From Acidobacteriota bacterium (GTDB lineage Bacteria; Acidobacteriota; Thermoanaerobaculia; Gp7-AA8), in the NCBI GenBank assembly GCA_003223645.1, contig QHVT01000033.1:1-48405 (forward strand): 48,405 nucleotides of DNA. Reading direction: 5' to 3'. Of the stretch, positions 1 to 6,833 are shown piece by piece. The position numbers and the translations under genes were made by a program. Under the pieces are notes generated by a model that made no database searches, had not been told where the DNA came from, and saw only the letters and a list, made by a program, of their open reading frames with translations. Each line of letters begins with the position of its first letter. The first letter of the stretch is position 1.

Positions 1-101
1 GTCGCTCTCATCACCACCGAACCCTGCTCATCCCGAACACTCACCACCAGGGTTGCCTGATGGACATCGAGAGCCACATACTGAATCGCCTTTTGTTTCA
101 T
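1..101 (-). CDS. IS110-family transposase/recombinase, N-terminus only
   Basis: The minus-strand frame starts at ATG 101 and runs off the window edge, so about 33 residues are visible. The opening YVALDVHQATLVVSV followed by RDEQG fits the start of the RuvC-like DEDD catalytic domain of IS110-family recombinases, in which the Asp of the ALDVH segment is the first catalytic acid. A strong ribosome binding site (AAAGGAG) lies about 9 bases upstream. The family is known to move IS110 elements using a bridge RNA. The gene is partial because of the window boundary, so intactness cannot be judged. Confidence 0.8.
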   Translation of the reverse strand, partial: MKQKAIQYVALDVHQATLVVSVRDEQGSVVMRA

Positions 102-252
102 GGCTGCCGCTCCTTTCCTGCTCCTGTTGTCCGCAGACTTCACGGTAGCAGGAGGGAGCGTGCTTTCAATATGCGTTAGGCGGTGCAGTGTGCTCGTGAC
201 GTCGAATCGAGAGGCGGCTGCCGAACACATTGATGCACAATATCCGACATGA
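102..252 (-). ncRNA. IS110 upstream non-coding region, possible bridge RNA
   Basis: This is the non-coding stretch just upstream of the IS110-type recombinase on the minus strand. No gene is supported here. A short inverted repeat (CTCCTG near 121 and CAGGAG near 150) can form a hairpin just before the ribosome binding site. In the IS110 group, the bridge RNA is known to be encoded between the left end and the recombinase start, so this is the expected place for it. The RNA itself is inferred from position only; its loops and the element end were not identified. Confidence 0.3.
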
Positions 253-648
253 GCCAGGCCAAAGATTCTGCAGACAATCAAACGTCGGCGGCAGCACCGA
301 GAACTTCCGGACTTCGGAGATCCGGGAAATCATCCCGCACGAAATATTGTCGCCGCCGTTTTCATAATGATCGGTAGCCTTCTACTGTATGTCGAGACCG
401 TGTATCCTACGCTATTGCCCGCGTATGGCGGCGGACGTCTCACACCTATCAAGCTGAAGCTCGTGGATGAGAAAGTTCTCTCGGATGGTGCGGTTTCGCG
501 CAATCAGCAATGGTTTTTGATCGCCGACACCGACCAGTGGGTAGCCGTGACACCTGAGGATCCGTTGGCGCGTAGACCGTTTGCGCCTAGACATGCATTG
601 CGACTGAAAACGGACACCGTCGTATCGATAGCCTCGGGCGGTCCGTGA
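253..648 (+). pseudogene. Remnant of a membrane-anchored protein (C-terminal part)
   Basis: An open frame after the stop at 250 encodes a basic segment, a hydrophobic stretch (IVAAVFIMIGSLLLYV, about residues 33-48), then a soluble part with YPTLLPAYGGG and QQWFLIADTDQWVAV. The frame has no start codon before ATG 367, which lies inside the hydrophobic stretch, so the N-terminus of the original gene is probably missing. The arrangement of one membrane helix followed by a beta-rich domain near GGG suggests the end of a small cell-envelope protein of unknown function. It sits between the IS110 edge and a truncated PAS gene, so this is likely a rearranged junction. ATG 367 could still start a 93-residue product. 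Confidence 0.4.
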
Positions 649-659
649 CTCCGCATCGT

Positions 660-961
660 GACTTGGCATCCGCCGAACTCGATGTTCTCCGGCTTGTCGC
701 GCATGAGCATGTCGCCGAGGCGGGCGCCGATCACTTCGTCCGGCGACGTGAAGCCGTACATCCGCGCCATCGCCTCGTTGCATTCGGCGAGATAGCCGTA
801 GCGATAGCAGAGATCGATCTGCTCGTCGGGAGACACGACGTCGGCACCGGCTGTTCGAGCTCGAAGCGCCAGATCGCCTCGCTGCTGTTGGCGACGAATG
901 CGCGGTAGCGCTCCTCGCTTTCGCGAAGACGCGCCAGCAACTCGTCGCGATCGTCGCTCAT
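660..961 (-). pseudogene. PAS-domain protein, frameshifted and truncated
   Basis: Starts at ATG 961, overlapping the plsC-like stop (ATGA). It begins with ESEERYRAFVANSSEAIWR, a typical PAS domain N-terminus. Near 835-842 the reading frame changes: the continuation IDLCYRYGYLAECNEAMARMYGF is found in another frame, consistent with a one-base indel. The PAS match stops near 660 (DKPENIEF), where unrelated sequence from the IS110-side remnant begins. The original was probably a PAS histidine kinase or diguanylate cyclase, but the output domain is lost. It was translationally coupled to the upstream acyltransferase. A sequencing error could mimic the frameshift but not the truncation. Confidence 0.65.
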
Positions 962-1833
962 GTGCGCGATTGTACGAGCGAATCGATCAGCCCGTCCTTC
1001 TCGCGCCACACTTCCTCGATCCAGGCCTTGAACCGCTCGCGGGCAGGACCCGGATCGACCGCGTCGGGCGTGCAGAACTCCGGCGGGATGTCGAGCGTTC
1101 GCGCGCGCACGACGACGCACGGCACGCGGTTCGTGACGAAGTCCCACATCGTGATGTCGGGACTCGGATAGACGAGCGTGACGTCGATCATGGCGTCGAG
1201 CTGTTCGCCGAGGGAGGCGAGCACGAACGCGACTCCTCCGACGCGCGGGCGGAGGAGATGTTTGTACGGCGACTCCTGTTCTTCCTGTTTCTCGCGCGTG
1301 ATGCGCGTGCCTTCGACGAAGTTCAGGATCGCGACGGGGATGTGGCGATAGAGCCGGCAGGCGGTGCGCGTGGTCTCGAGATCGCGTCCGCGCTTTTCGG
1401 GATGCTTGGCGAGATAGTCGGGCGAGTAGCGGCGCATGAACGGGAAGCTCAGCGCCCAGGCGGCTTGTCCGGCGATCGGGAACCAGATCAGGACGCGTTT
1501 GATGAAGAAGCGGATCAGCGGCGCCTTTCCGCGGAAGGCGCGGAAGAGCGCGAAGATGTCGATCCAGTTCACGTGATTGCTGATGATGAGGTAGTGGCCG
1601 TCGCGCCGCAGTTCGTCGACTCCTTCGACGTCCCACCGCGTCGTGAGGAACGTGTCGAAGATCCAGTCGCAGCCGCGGGCCCACTGCTCGCCGAGCCGCG
1701 GCAGGTTGCGATTGATCCACCGGCGCGGACGCCCGAACGTCAACAGCTTGACCAATCCGCCGAGGAGCACGAGCGTGCCCCAGAGGAACAGGTTGAGGAT
1801 GAGCAGAACGATGATCGCGACGGCGCGCAGCAC
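958..1833 (-). CDS. 1-acyl-glycerol-3-phosphate acyltransferase family (PlsC/YihG-like)
   Basis: A 291-residue membrane-anchored acyltransferase. It has an N-terminal hydrophobic helix (about residues 5-30), the NHxxxxD catalytic motif as NHVNWID near residue 86, and the substrate-binding block FVEGTR near residue 172. The family transfers an acyl chain from acyl-ACP or acyl-CoA to lysophosphatidate at the inner membrane; the spacing and the long C-terminus resemble YihG rather than PlsC itself. The start is GTG 1833, with a -10-like TACACT seven bases upstream and no Shine-Dalgarno, suggesting leaderless transcription. The stop overlaps the start of the PAS remnant by four bases, so the pair was one operon. 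Confidence 0.85.
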   Translation of the reverse strand: MLRAVAIIVLLILNLFLWGTLVLLGGLVKLLTFGRPRRWINRNLPRLGEQWARGCDWIFDTFLTTRWDVEGVDELRRDGHYLIISNHVNWIDIFALFRAFRGKAPLIRFFIKRVLIWFPIAGQAAWALSFPFMRRYSPDYLAKHPEKRGRDLETTRTACRLYRHIPVAILNFVEGTRITREKQEEQESPYKHLLRPRVGGVAFVLASLGEQLDAMIDVTLVYPSPDITMWDFVTNRVPCVVVRARTLDIPPEFCTPDAVDPGPARERFKAWIEEVWREKDGLIDSLVQSRT

Positions 1834-1840
1834 GCAGTAG

Positions 1841-1846
1841 AGTGTA
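1841..1846 (-). promoter_or_regulatory. -10 box TACACT, leaderless promoter of the acyltransferase
   Basis: TACACT on the minus strand ends seven bases before GTG 1833. A transcript starting the usual 6-8 bases downstream would begin at or next to the start codon. There is no clear -35 because the upstream side is the octamer repeat. Confidence 0.45.
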
Positions 1847-1850
1847 GGCG

Positions 1851-1985
1851 CTCAGGGCTCATGGGCGCAGAGGCTCATGGGCGCACAGGCGCACAGGCTC
1901 ATGGGCTCATGGGCTCATAGACTGTGAGCCTTTGAGCCTGTGAGCCTATGAGCCTGTGCGCCTGTGAGCCTATGAGCCCGTGCCC
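1851..1985. repeat. Word-hairpin A: octamer TGAGCCTN arrays in inverted arms
   Basis: The right arm reads as consecutive octamers of the form YNTGAGCC or YGTGCGCC; the left arm is the reverse complement of the same words. Octamer variants differ at two fixed positions, and the order of variants differs between arms, so it is not one simple inverted duplication. It fills the whole gap between two divergent genes and ends directly at the DUF309 start codon. Confidence 0.85.
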
Positions 1986-2321
1986 ATGATTCTTCCGCCG
2001 CTCGAAGACGATCCGCGTTTCGCCGAGGCGCTGCGCTACTTCGGCGATGGCGACTGGATGGAGGCGAGCGATCTCTTCGAGGAGCTGTACTTCGAAGCGG
2101 TGCGCGACGAAGTGCCGCTCGTGCGCGTGCTGCTGCAGATCAGCACCGGCATGCATCACTTCTCGCGCGGACAGCGGAACGCGGCGCGGGAGCGGATCGA
2201 AGAAGGATTGCGCGCGATCGCCGAAGTGACGAACGCGCGCGGCGTCGATCTCGAACGGATTGCGCGTCAGGCGCGCGCCGCTATTGCTTCCCGTCCGGCT
2301 TCTTCTGACCGGGAGGCGTGA
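1986..2321 (+). CDS. DUF309 family protein
   Basis: About 111 residues. The pattern ALRYFGDGDWMEASDLFEELY followed by LLQISTGMHHFSRGQ matches the helical DUF309 family, whose members keep a 'small protein, E-x-H/E-x-x-EE-L-W' helix and a second helix ending in H. The function of the family is unknown. ATG 1986 directly follows the octamer hairpin, with no ribosome binding site; GTG 1980 inside the repeat is an alternative two codons upstream. The 3' end overlaps the convergent lipoprotein gene by 41 bases. Confidence 0.75.
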   Translation: MILPPLEDDPRFAEALRYFGDGDWMEASDLFEELYFEAVRDEVPLVRVLLQISTGMHHFSRGQRNAARERIEEGLRAIAEVTNARGVDLERIARQARAAIASRPASSDREA

Positions 2322-2775
2322 CTCCGTCGGGCGTTTTCTTGTCGTAGAGCTCGCGCAGACATCCGAGGTGCTCGAGCACTTTCTCGCGATCCACGCCTGC
2401 GGTGTTGCCTTTGCCTTCGACCCACGACTGCGTGCATTCGCCGCAGCACGGTCCGTTCGCGTCGATGACCTGGCGGCAGTGGCACTCGCCGGCGGTGAGG
2501 GCGCACTGGCGGCAGGCCGGCTTCACGCAGCAGTCGTACTTGCCGTCCGCCTTCAGCTCTTCGCGGAAGTGATCGATCTGTTCGAGGAGCAGCGACTGCT
2601 GCAGCGCGAGCGGCTCCGCGGTGAACGACGCGACCGCGACAGGATCCGCCGGCAGCGCGCGTGCGGCTTCTTCGGTGCGCGCGCTGTTGTGATCGATGGT
2701 TCCGTGCTGCGCGTGATACGCGGCGCAGCCCGCAAAGAGAAGTACGACCGGCACGGCGATGGCGAGCGGTTTCAA
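2281..2775 (-). CDS. Cys-rich lipoprotein, function unknown
   Basis: A 164-residue predicted lipoprotein. TTG 2775 was chosen because GGAGG lies six bases upstream and a signal peptide follows at once: a basic residue, a hydrophobic run (LAIAVPVVLLF) and lipobox FAGC. The mature part has a helical middle (LALQQSLLLEQIDHFREEL) and a dense cysteine cluster, with CC, CxxC, CxC and CCxxC spacings around residues 94-124 and one histidine. This suggests metal binding, but no named family is recognised; similar conserved hypotheticals are common in Acidobacteriota. The start overlaps the stop of the upstream membrane protein (TTGA), so the two are co-translated. The C-terminus is Pro/Lys rich. Confidence 0.7.
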   Translation of the reverse strand: MKPLAIAVPVVLLFAGCAAYHAQHGTIDHNSARTEEAARALPADPVAVASFTAEPLALQQSLLLEQIDHFREELKADGKYDCCVKPACRQCALTAGECHCRQVIDANGPCCGECTQSWVEGKGNTAGVDREKVLEHLGCLRELYDKKTPDGVTPPGQKKPDGKQ

Positions 2776-3080
2776 GAAGGTCCTCCGTTGGAAGTCGCGA
2801 GCGATTGTAAGGCGCGAACCGCGCCCGCGGCGGCAAACGATCCGCAAAAGGCAAACAATCCCGCGCGCCAGTCGGGCTCGTTCCAGCCGGCGAAGTCGAG
2901 TGCGGTCGCGAGAACGCCGAGGGCGAGCGCGGCCAGGAGTGTGATGCCGAGCTCGACCCACGGATTGCGGCGTGCGAACGGAACGAGTCTCGCAATGAGA
3001 AACGTGACGACGCCGCAGGAGAGCCAGAGCGCAATGCCCACGCGGACATTATCGCGGAGCAGCGGCGCATCAGCTTGCAT
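2772..3080 (-). CDS. Small membrane protein, function unknown
   Basis: 102 residues from ATG 3080. Three or so hydrophobic helices are visible: VRVGIALWLSCGVVTFLIA, VELGITLLAALALGVLAT and LFAFCGSFAAAGAVRAL. No conserved domain is recognised. It overlaps the downstream lipoprotein start by four bases, so the two probably form an operon and may work together at the envelope. A longer frame reaches upstream to 3281 but lies antisense to the response regulator and is not credible. Confidence 0.6.
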   Translation of the reverse strand: MQADAPLLRDNVRVGIALWLSCGVVTFLIARLVPFARRNPWVELGITLLAALALGVLATALDFAGWNEPDWRAGLFAFCGSFAAAGAVRALQSLATSNGGPS

Positions 3081-3116
3081 GGAAATCGCAAAGGGGCCCG
3101 GGGAGGAGTGGAATGT

Positions 3117-3545
3117 ATGTTGGAGGCACAACGCAGCAGCAACAACGATCACAACAAAATCCTCGCGATCGAAGACGATCCTGAAGTGCTTCAACTGTAC
3201 AAGTCGTACCTGCAGAAGCGCGGATATGAAGTGCTCTCCGCGACCGGTGCCGTCGAAGGGATGAACGTGCTGCAAGAGCATCCCGACACGCGCCTCATCC
3301 TCCTCGACCTCAACCTGCCCGGCATGAGCGGCGAAGAGTGGATCGCCTGGTACGTGCAGCAGGGGAAGCAGACGCCGGTCGTCGTCGCCTCAGGAAAAGG
3401 CGACATCCTGACGATCACCAAAGGCAACAACATGACCGCCGCGCTCACCAAGCCGTTTCACATGGAGGAGCTGCAGGAGCTGATCGAGGTGCTGCTGGCG
3501 GATGACTGGCACGAGCAGGTTTCGATCGATAAGAAACTGCACTGA
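3117..3545 (+). CDS. Stand-alone response regulator receiver protein
   Basis: A 142-residue single CheY-like receiver domain with no output domain. Key residues are in place: the acidic pair in ILAIEDDPEV, the phospho-acceptor Asp in LILLDLNLPG, the Ser of VVVASGKG and the Lys of ALTKPF. ATG 3117 has a GGGAGGAG site at good spacing; an upstream start at 3075 would overlap the divergent membrane gene. Such proteins relay phosphate from a histidine kinase by protein interaction. No kinase is adjacent, so the partner is unknown. The gene ends inside the hexamer/heptamer hairpin B. Confidence 0.85.
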   Translation: MLEAQRSSNNDHNKILAIEDDPEVLQLYKSYLQKRGYEVLSATGAVEGMNVLQEHPDTRLILLDLNLPGMSGEEWIAWYVQQGKQTPVVVASGKGDILTITKGNNMTAALTKPFHMEELQELIEVLLADDWHEQVSIDKKLH

Positions 3546-3774
3546 AAGCAGAAAGCAGAAAGCAAAAAGCAGAAAGTGCTTCGCTTCAGCACGCTTCAGG
3601 CGAAAGGCGTGCAAGTAGCAGCGCAGCCTTTCTGCCTTCTGCCTTTTGCTTTCTGCTTTGCTTTACCAGCAGAAAGCAAAAAGCAGAAAGTGCTCCGCTT
3701 CAGCACGCTTCAGGCGACAGGCGTGCCGGTAGCAGCGCAGCCTTTCTGCCTTCTGCCTTTTGCTTTCTGCTTTT
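3544..3774. repeat. Word-hairpin B: GCAGAAA heptamers, tandemly duplicated
   Basis: Two consecutive hairpins (about 3544-3665 and 3669-3774). Each has a left arm of GCAGAAA/GCAAAAA heptamers and a right arm of TTTCTGC-type words. The two loops are near-identical (starting GTGCTTCGCTTCAGCACG), differing at a few positions, so a whole hairpin was duplicated. The right arm ends at the ferredoxin stop codon. Confidence 0.85.
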
Positions 3775-4003
3775 ACCCGTCGTTCCCGATCGCCTCGACC
3801 GGACAGTTATCGAGCGCGTCCTTGCACAACAGCTCTTCCTCCGGCGTCTCGGGCTGTTTGAAGATGTAGGAGAAGCAGTCGCCGTCGTTGCGGGTGAAGT
3901 TCGCGGGCGAGGTCTCGCGGCAGAGATCGCAGTCGATGCACTGCGAGTCCACGTAATATCGGCCCGGCGTTTGCCCGGCTACTTTATCGTTCGGATCGGC
4001 CAT
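3773..4003 (-). CDS. Single-cluster ferredoxin
   Basis: 76 residues from ATG 4003. Cys22, Cys25 and Cys28 (CIDCDLC) with Cys67-Pro68 (NCPVEAI) form the classic ligand set for one [4Fe-4S] cluster, and Cys43 and Cys60 could form the disulfide seen in monocluster ferredoxins. It is a soluble cytoplasmic electron carrier; the partner enzyme cannot be told from its neighbours. It is divergent from the SIMPL gene with only 30 bases between starts, and has no evident Shine-Dalgarno. The stop lies at the edge of hairpin B. Confidence 0.85.
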   Translation of the reverse strand: MADPNDKVAGQTPGRYYVDSQCIDCDLCRETSPANFTRNDGDCFSYIFKQPETPEEELLCKDALDNCPVEAIGNDG

Positions 4004-4033
4004 GCTGCCGGACGCAACAAACGAGGAGGTTGT

Positions 4034-4744
4034 ATGAAAAGATTTCTCGTCCCCGCAATCCTTGTGTTCGCCGCCGCGAACGCGCTCGCGCAACCGCAGC
4101 CTTCCGCCATGCCGTGGGAGTCGGTGACGGTCGGCGGCATCGGCCGCGCGTCGCTCGCGCCGGATCGCTTTTCCTTCAGCGTCGGCGTGCAAACGGTCGC
4201 GCCGACCGTCGACGACGCGGTGACGGAGAACAACAGGCGCGTGCAGAGCGTGCTCGCCGCGTTGAAGAAAGCAGGCGCGCAGGAGAAGGACATCCAGACG
4301 TCGGGCTTCAACATCTATCCGCAGCAGAACTATGAACAGGGAAAGCTCCCGACCATCCTCGGCTATCAAGTCTCCAACAGCGTGACCGTGCGCTCGACGA
4401 AGATCGCCGACGCCGGCCGTCTCCTCGGCGTCGCGATCTCGGCCGGAGTGAATACCGCGAGCGGCCTCAACTTCGAAGTCTCCGATCCCGCGCGCGGACG
4501 CGAGCAGGGATTGCGCGCCGCGTTCGATGACGCGAAAGCGAAGGCCTTGCTGCTCGCTCAGGCCGCCGGCCGCACGCTCGGACGCGCACTGCTCATCCAT
4601 GAAGGCAGCGTGCAACAGCCGACGCCGCCGCCGTATCCGATGCGCGCGCAGGCCATGGCCGTCGAAGCGCGCGCCGACGTGCCGGTGGAGAGCGGAACGC
4701 AAGAGCTCACTTTCACCGTGACCGTCACCTTCGAATTGCGCTGA
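4034..4744 (+). CDS. Periplasmic SIMPL-domain protein (DUF541)
   Basis: 236 residues. ATG 4034 is preceded by GAGGAGG at good spacing and starts a signal peptide (KRFLVPAILVFAAANALAQ) with likely cleavage after ALA. The mature protein has the SIMPL features: TVGGIGRASLAPDRFSFSV near the N-terminus, a helix with VTENNRRVQSVLAALK, IQTSGFNIYPQQNY, and a closing QELTFTVTVTFELR. The family contains periplasmic oligomers such as E. coli YggE, linked to oxidative-stress tolerance; the exact job is unknown. Nothing in the neighbourhood narrows it. Confidence 0.85.
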   Translation: MKRFLVPAILVFAAANALAQPQPSAMPWESVTVGGIGRASLAPDRFSFSVGVQTVAPTVDDAVTENNRRVQSVLAALKKAGAQEKDIQTSGFNIYPQQNYEQGKLPTILGYQVSNSVTVRSTKIADAGRLLGVAISAGVNTASGLNFEVSDPARGREQGLRAAFDDAKAKALLLAQAAGRTLGRALLIHEGSVQQPTPPPYPMRAQAMAVEARADVPVESGTQELTFTVTVTFELR

Positions 4745-4810
4745 AAGGGGCATCGCGGTTGCAACTCCAATGAATGCAACGGCAAAGACCGGAGCACGAA
4801 AGGAGTCTCA

Positions 4811-5230
4811 ATGGAAAATCGCGAACGAGATCGCATGAGTCAGCGCAACTCTTCGACCGATGCCGGCGATGTGAATCGCAAGACGTCGGAGAAGCAGGGG
4901 CGTGAAAACAGCGGTACGGGCGCCGAGTTCGGACAGGACATCGGACGCTCGGAAAATCTCGAAGGAGGAAACATGGAGAACCGGAACAGAAGCAACATGA
5001 ACGACGAAAAATCGAACATGGACACCGAGAGAGAGCAGTCGCGCCGTCCGTCGGGCGACAGCGGCTACGGCTCGTCCTCGGGACGTTCCAGTGGTAGCAG
5101 CGGCAGCGGCAGCAGCAGCAGCGACAGCAGCAGCATCGAGCGCGATGACCTGAACGAAAGCCAGGAAAACCGCTCGCGCAGCGGCAGCGGCAACAGCAAC
5201 GTCGGCGGCTCCCGCGGCGGCGAGCACTAA
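4811..5230 (+). CDS. Disordered Ser/Gly-rich hydrophilic protein
   Basis: 139 residues of low complexity. It starts with an Arg/Asn/Glu-rich part (MENRERDRMSQ, later repeated as MENRNRSNMN), followed by a long Ser/Gly run near residues 85-115 and a Gly/Arg-rich tail. There are no Cys or Trp residues and almost no hydrophobic residues, so it should be unfolded in solution. The start has an AAAGGAG site. A good intrinsic terminator follows, so this is a real transcription unit. It resembles hydrophilic stress or desiccation proteins only in composition; no family is recognised. Confidence 0.65.
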   Translation: MENRERDRMSQRNSSTDAGDVNRKTSEKQGRENSGTGAEFGQDIGRSENLEGGNMENRNRSNMNDEKSNMDTEREQSRRPSGDSGYGSSSGRSSGSSGSGSSSSDSSSIERDDLNESQENRSRSGSGNSNVGGSRGGEH

Positions 5231-5253
5231 CGCAGAAGTTTTTGTTTGAAACC

Positions 5254-5287
5254 GAAGGCCGCGCGAGTTGCGCGGCCTTTTGTTTTT
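5254..5287 (+). terminator. Rho-independent terminator
   Basis: AAGGCCGCGC and GCGCGGCCTT form a GC-rich stem with a short loop, followed by TTTGTTTTT. It is 24 bases after the Ser-rich gene. Confidence 0.85.
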
Positions 5288-5292
5288 CATGC

Positions 5293-5425
5293 TTTATCCC
5301 GCGCGCAGACGCGGGATCTCCGGTTACACCGCGAGAGACGCTGCCGCACAACACGGCATGTGCGTCGTCGCTTGGATTGCTTGTGGCGGTGTGACCGGAG
5401 ATCCCGCGTCTGCGCGCGGGATAAA
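5293..5425. repeat. Palindrome family C, copy 1
   Basis: Near-perfect inverted arms of about 40 bases (TTTATCCCGCGCGCAGACGC onward, including ATCTCCGGTTACACCGC) flank a loop of about 50 unrelated bases. A second copy with a different loop lies at 43384-43530. Each arm also contains a smaller palindrome (CCCGCG and CGCGGG). Confidence 0.9.
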
Positions 5426-5442
5426 CTAATAAACTAAGACCG

Positions 5443-5886
5443 ATGGAAGACGTCACGATCACCCCTGCGAAGGCGACCGATGTCGATGCGATCAAATCGA
5501 TCCTCGTCGCGAACGATCTTCCGACCGATGGCGTGGACGATCACTGGAAGACGTTTCTCATCGCACGCGACGGAGACACGGTCGTCGGCTGCGGCGGCGC
5601 GGAGGCATACCAATTCGCGGCGCTCATCCGCTCGGTGGCGGTGATGCCGCAATATCGTAGTCACGGGATCGGACGGAAGCTCGTCCGTCAACTCCTGGAC
5701 CGTCTTGCGTCGCGCGGCCTGCGCGAGTTTTATCTGCTGACGACGACGGCCGAGGAGTACTTTCGCAAACGCGGATTCAAGCCGATCGATCGCGATGAAG
5801 TGCATCCGCAGCTCCTCGGCTCGCGCGAATTTCAGGGCGCGTGTCCCGACACCGCGGTCTGCATGCGACTGGTGATGCTCGTATGA
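5443..5886 (+). CDS. GNAT acetyltransferase, ArsN2-like
   Basis: 147 residues. The acetyl-CoA binding motif A is visible as VAVMPQYRSHGIGRKLV near residues 65-82. The rest (FYLLTTTAEEYFRKRGF, then SREFQGACPDTAVCM) follows the pattern of ArsN2-type acetyltransferases found in arsenic-resistance loci. Members of that group are thought to acetylate arsenicals or related compounds, but no ars genes are nearby, so the substrate is uncertain. Family C palindrome lies directly upstream. Confidence 0.75.
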   Translation: MEDVTITPAKATDVDAIKSILVANDLPTDGVDDHWKTFLIARDGDTVVGCGGAEAYQFAALIRSVAVMPQYRSHGIGRKLVRQLLDRLASRGLREFYLLTTTAEEYFRKRGFKPIDRDEVHPQLLGSREFQGACPDTAVCMRLVMLV

Positions 5887-5888
5887 CT

Positions 5889-5983
5889 GGATGGCAGATG
5901 GCGGATGGCGGATGGCGAATGCCGCCAGCTGACTGCCATCGGCCATCCGCCATCCGCCATCGGCCACTCGCCATCCGCCATCC
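5889..5983. repeat. Word-hairpin D, copy 1: GATGGCG heptamers
   Basis: The left arm has GGATGGC/AGATGGC heptamers, the right arm GCCATCC/GCCATCG. It spans the whole gap and ends at the base before the amidohydrolase ATG. Related copies are at 20800-20920 and 46216-46302. Confidence 0.85.
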
Positions 5984-6820
5984 ATGAAGATCTTCGACGT
6001 ACACGTCCACGTGCAGCCGTGGACGATGGTGAATGCCGATGCGCTGGCGATGATTGCTGAGGATCCCGCGCACGCGAATGCGAAAGACATTCTCTCGTCG
6101 CCGGACCATCTGCTGCGCTACCTCGACGAGAACGGCGTCGAGAAAATCTGCTGCATCAACTACGTCTCGCCCGACGTGATGGGATTCACGCGCGAGGTCA
6201 ACGACTGGATCGCGAACTTCACGCGCGACCATCGCGATCGTCTCGTGCCGGTCGGCTCGGTGAATCCGCTGCACGAGATGGACGTCCGCGCCGAGATCAA
6301 CCGCGTCCTCGACCTCGGCATCGGGATGATCAAGATCCATCCGCCGCACCAGCTCTTCGCGCCGAACGCGTATCGCGGCGAGCTGTGGCAGCTCGCCGAG
6401 GTGTATCGGGAGTGCGAAGTGCGCGGCGTGCCGGTCATGTTCCACACCGGAACGTCCGTCTTCCCGCGCGCGCGCAACGTGTTCGCCGACCCGATGCCGG
6501 TCGACGACGTGGCGATCGATTTTCCGAAACTGAAAATCATCCTCGCGCACGCGGGGCGGCCGCTCTACGGCGAGACTTCGCTCTTCCTCACGCGGCGGCA
6601 CGCGAACGTGTACATCGACCTCTCCGGCATCCCGCCGAAATCGCTGCCGAAATACTTTCCGCGTCTCGCGCAAGTGGCTGACAAAGTGCTGTGGGGCACC
6701 GACTGGCCGTCGATGGGCGTCGTCTCGCTGCGCAAGAACATTGACGAGCTCCGCTCGCTGAACCTCGGCGAGGAGATCGAGCAGAAGGTGTTTTGGGACA
6801 ACGCGGCGAAGTTGTTTTGA
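5984..6820 (+). CDS. Amidohydrolase family protein (TIM-barrel metal hydrolase)
   Basis: 278 residues. The metal-binding HxH appears as FDVHVHV at residues 4-10. Further His/Asp residues expected of the amidohydrolase-2 fold are seen in IHPPHQ, VMFHTGT, IILAHAG and LWGTDWPS, the last providing the catalytic Asp near the C-terminus. Relatives include decarboxylases and lactone hydrolases such as the ACMSD group, so the reaction cannot be assigned. The ATG immediately follows hairpin D with no ribosome binding site, so translation initiation must use the repeat arm as its leader. Confidence 0.85.
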   Translation: MKIFDVHVHVQPWTMVNADALAMIAEDPAHANAKDILSSPDHLLRYLDENGVEKICCINYVSPDVMGFTREVNDWIANFTRDHRDRLVPVGSVNPLHEMDVRAEINRVLDLGIGMIKIHPPHQLFAPNAYRGELWQLAEVYRECEVRGVPVMFHTGTSVFPRARNVFADPMPVDDVAIDFPKLKIILAHAGRPLYGETSLFLTRRHANVYIDLSGIPPKSLPKYFPRLAQVADKVLWGTDWPSMGVVSLRKNIDELRSLNLGEEIEQKVFWDNAAKLF

Positions 6821-6833
6821 TCGACTCCTTATA

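Noticed and set aside
1851-1985. Word-hairpins as rho-independent terminators
   Set aside because: They lack a U-tract, have long imperfect stems, and occur between divergent starts as well as between codirectional genes. The clear terminator at 5254-5287 looks quite different.
5889-5983. Word repeats as a CRISPR array
   Set aside because: There are no spacers: words of 7-9 bases are contiguous and arranged in inverted arms, and no cas genes are in the window.
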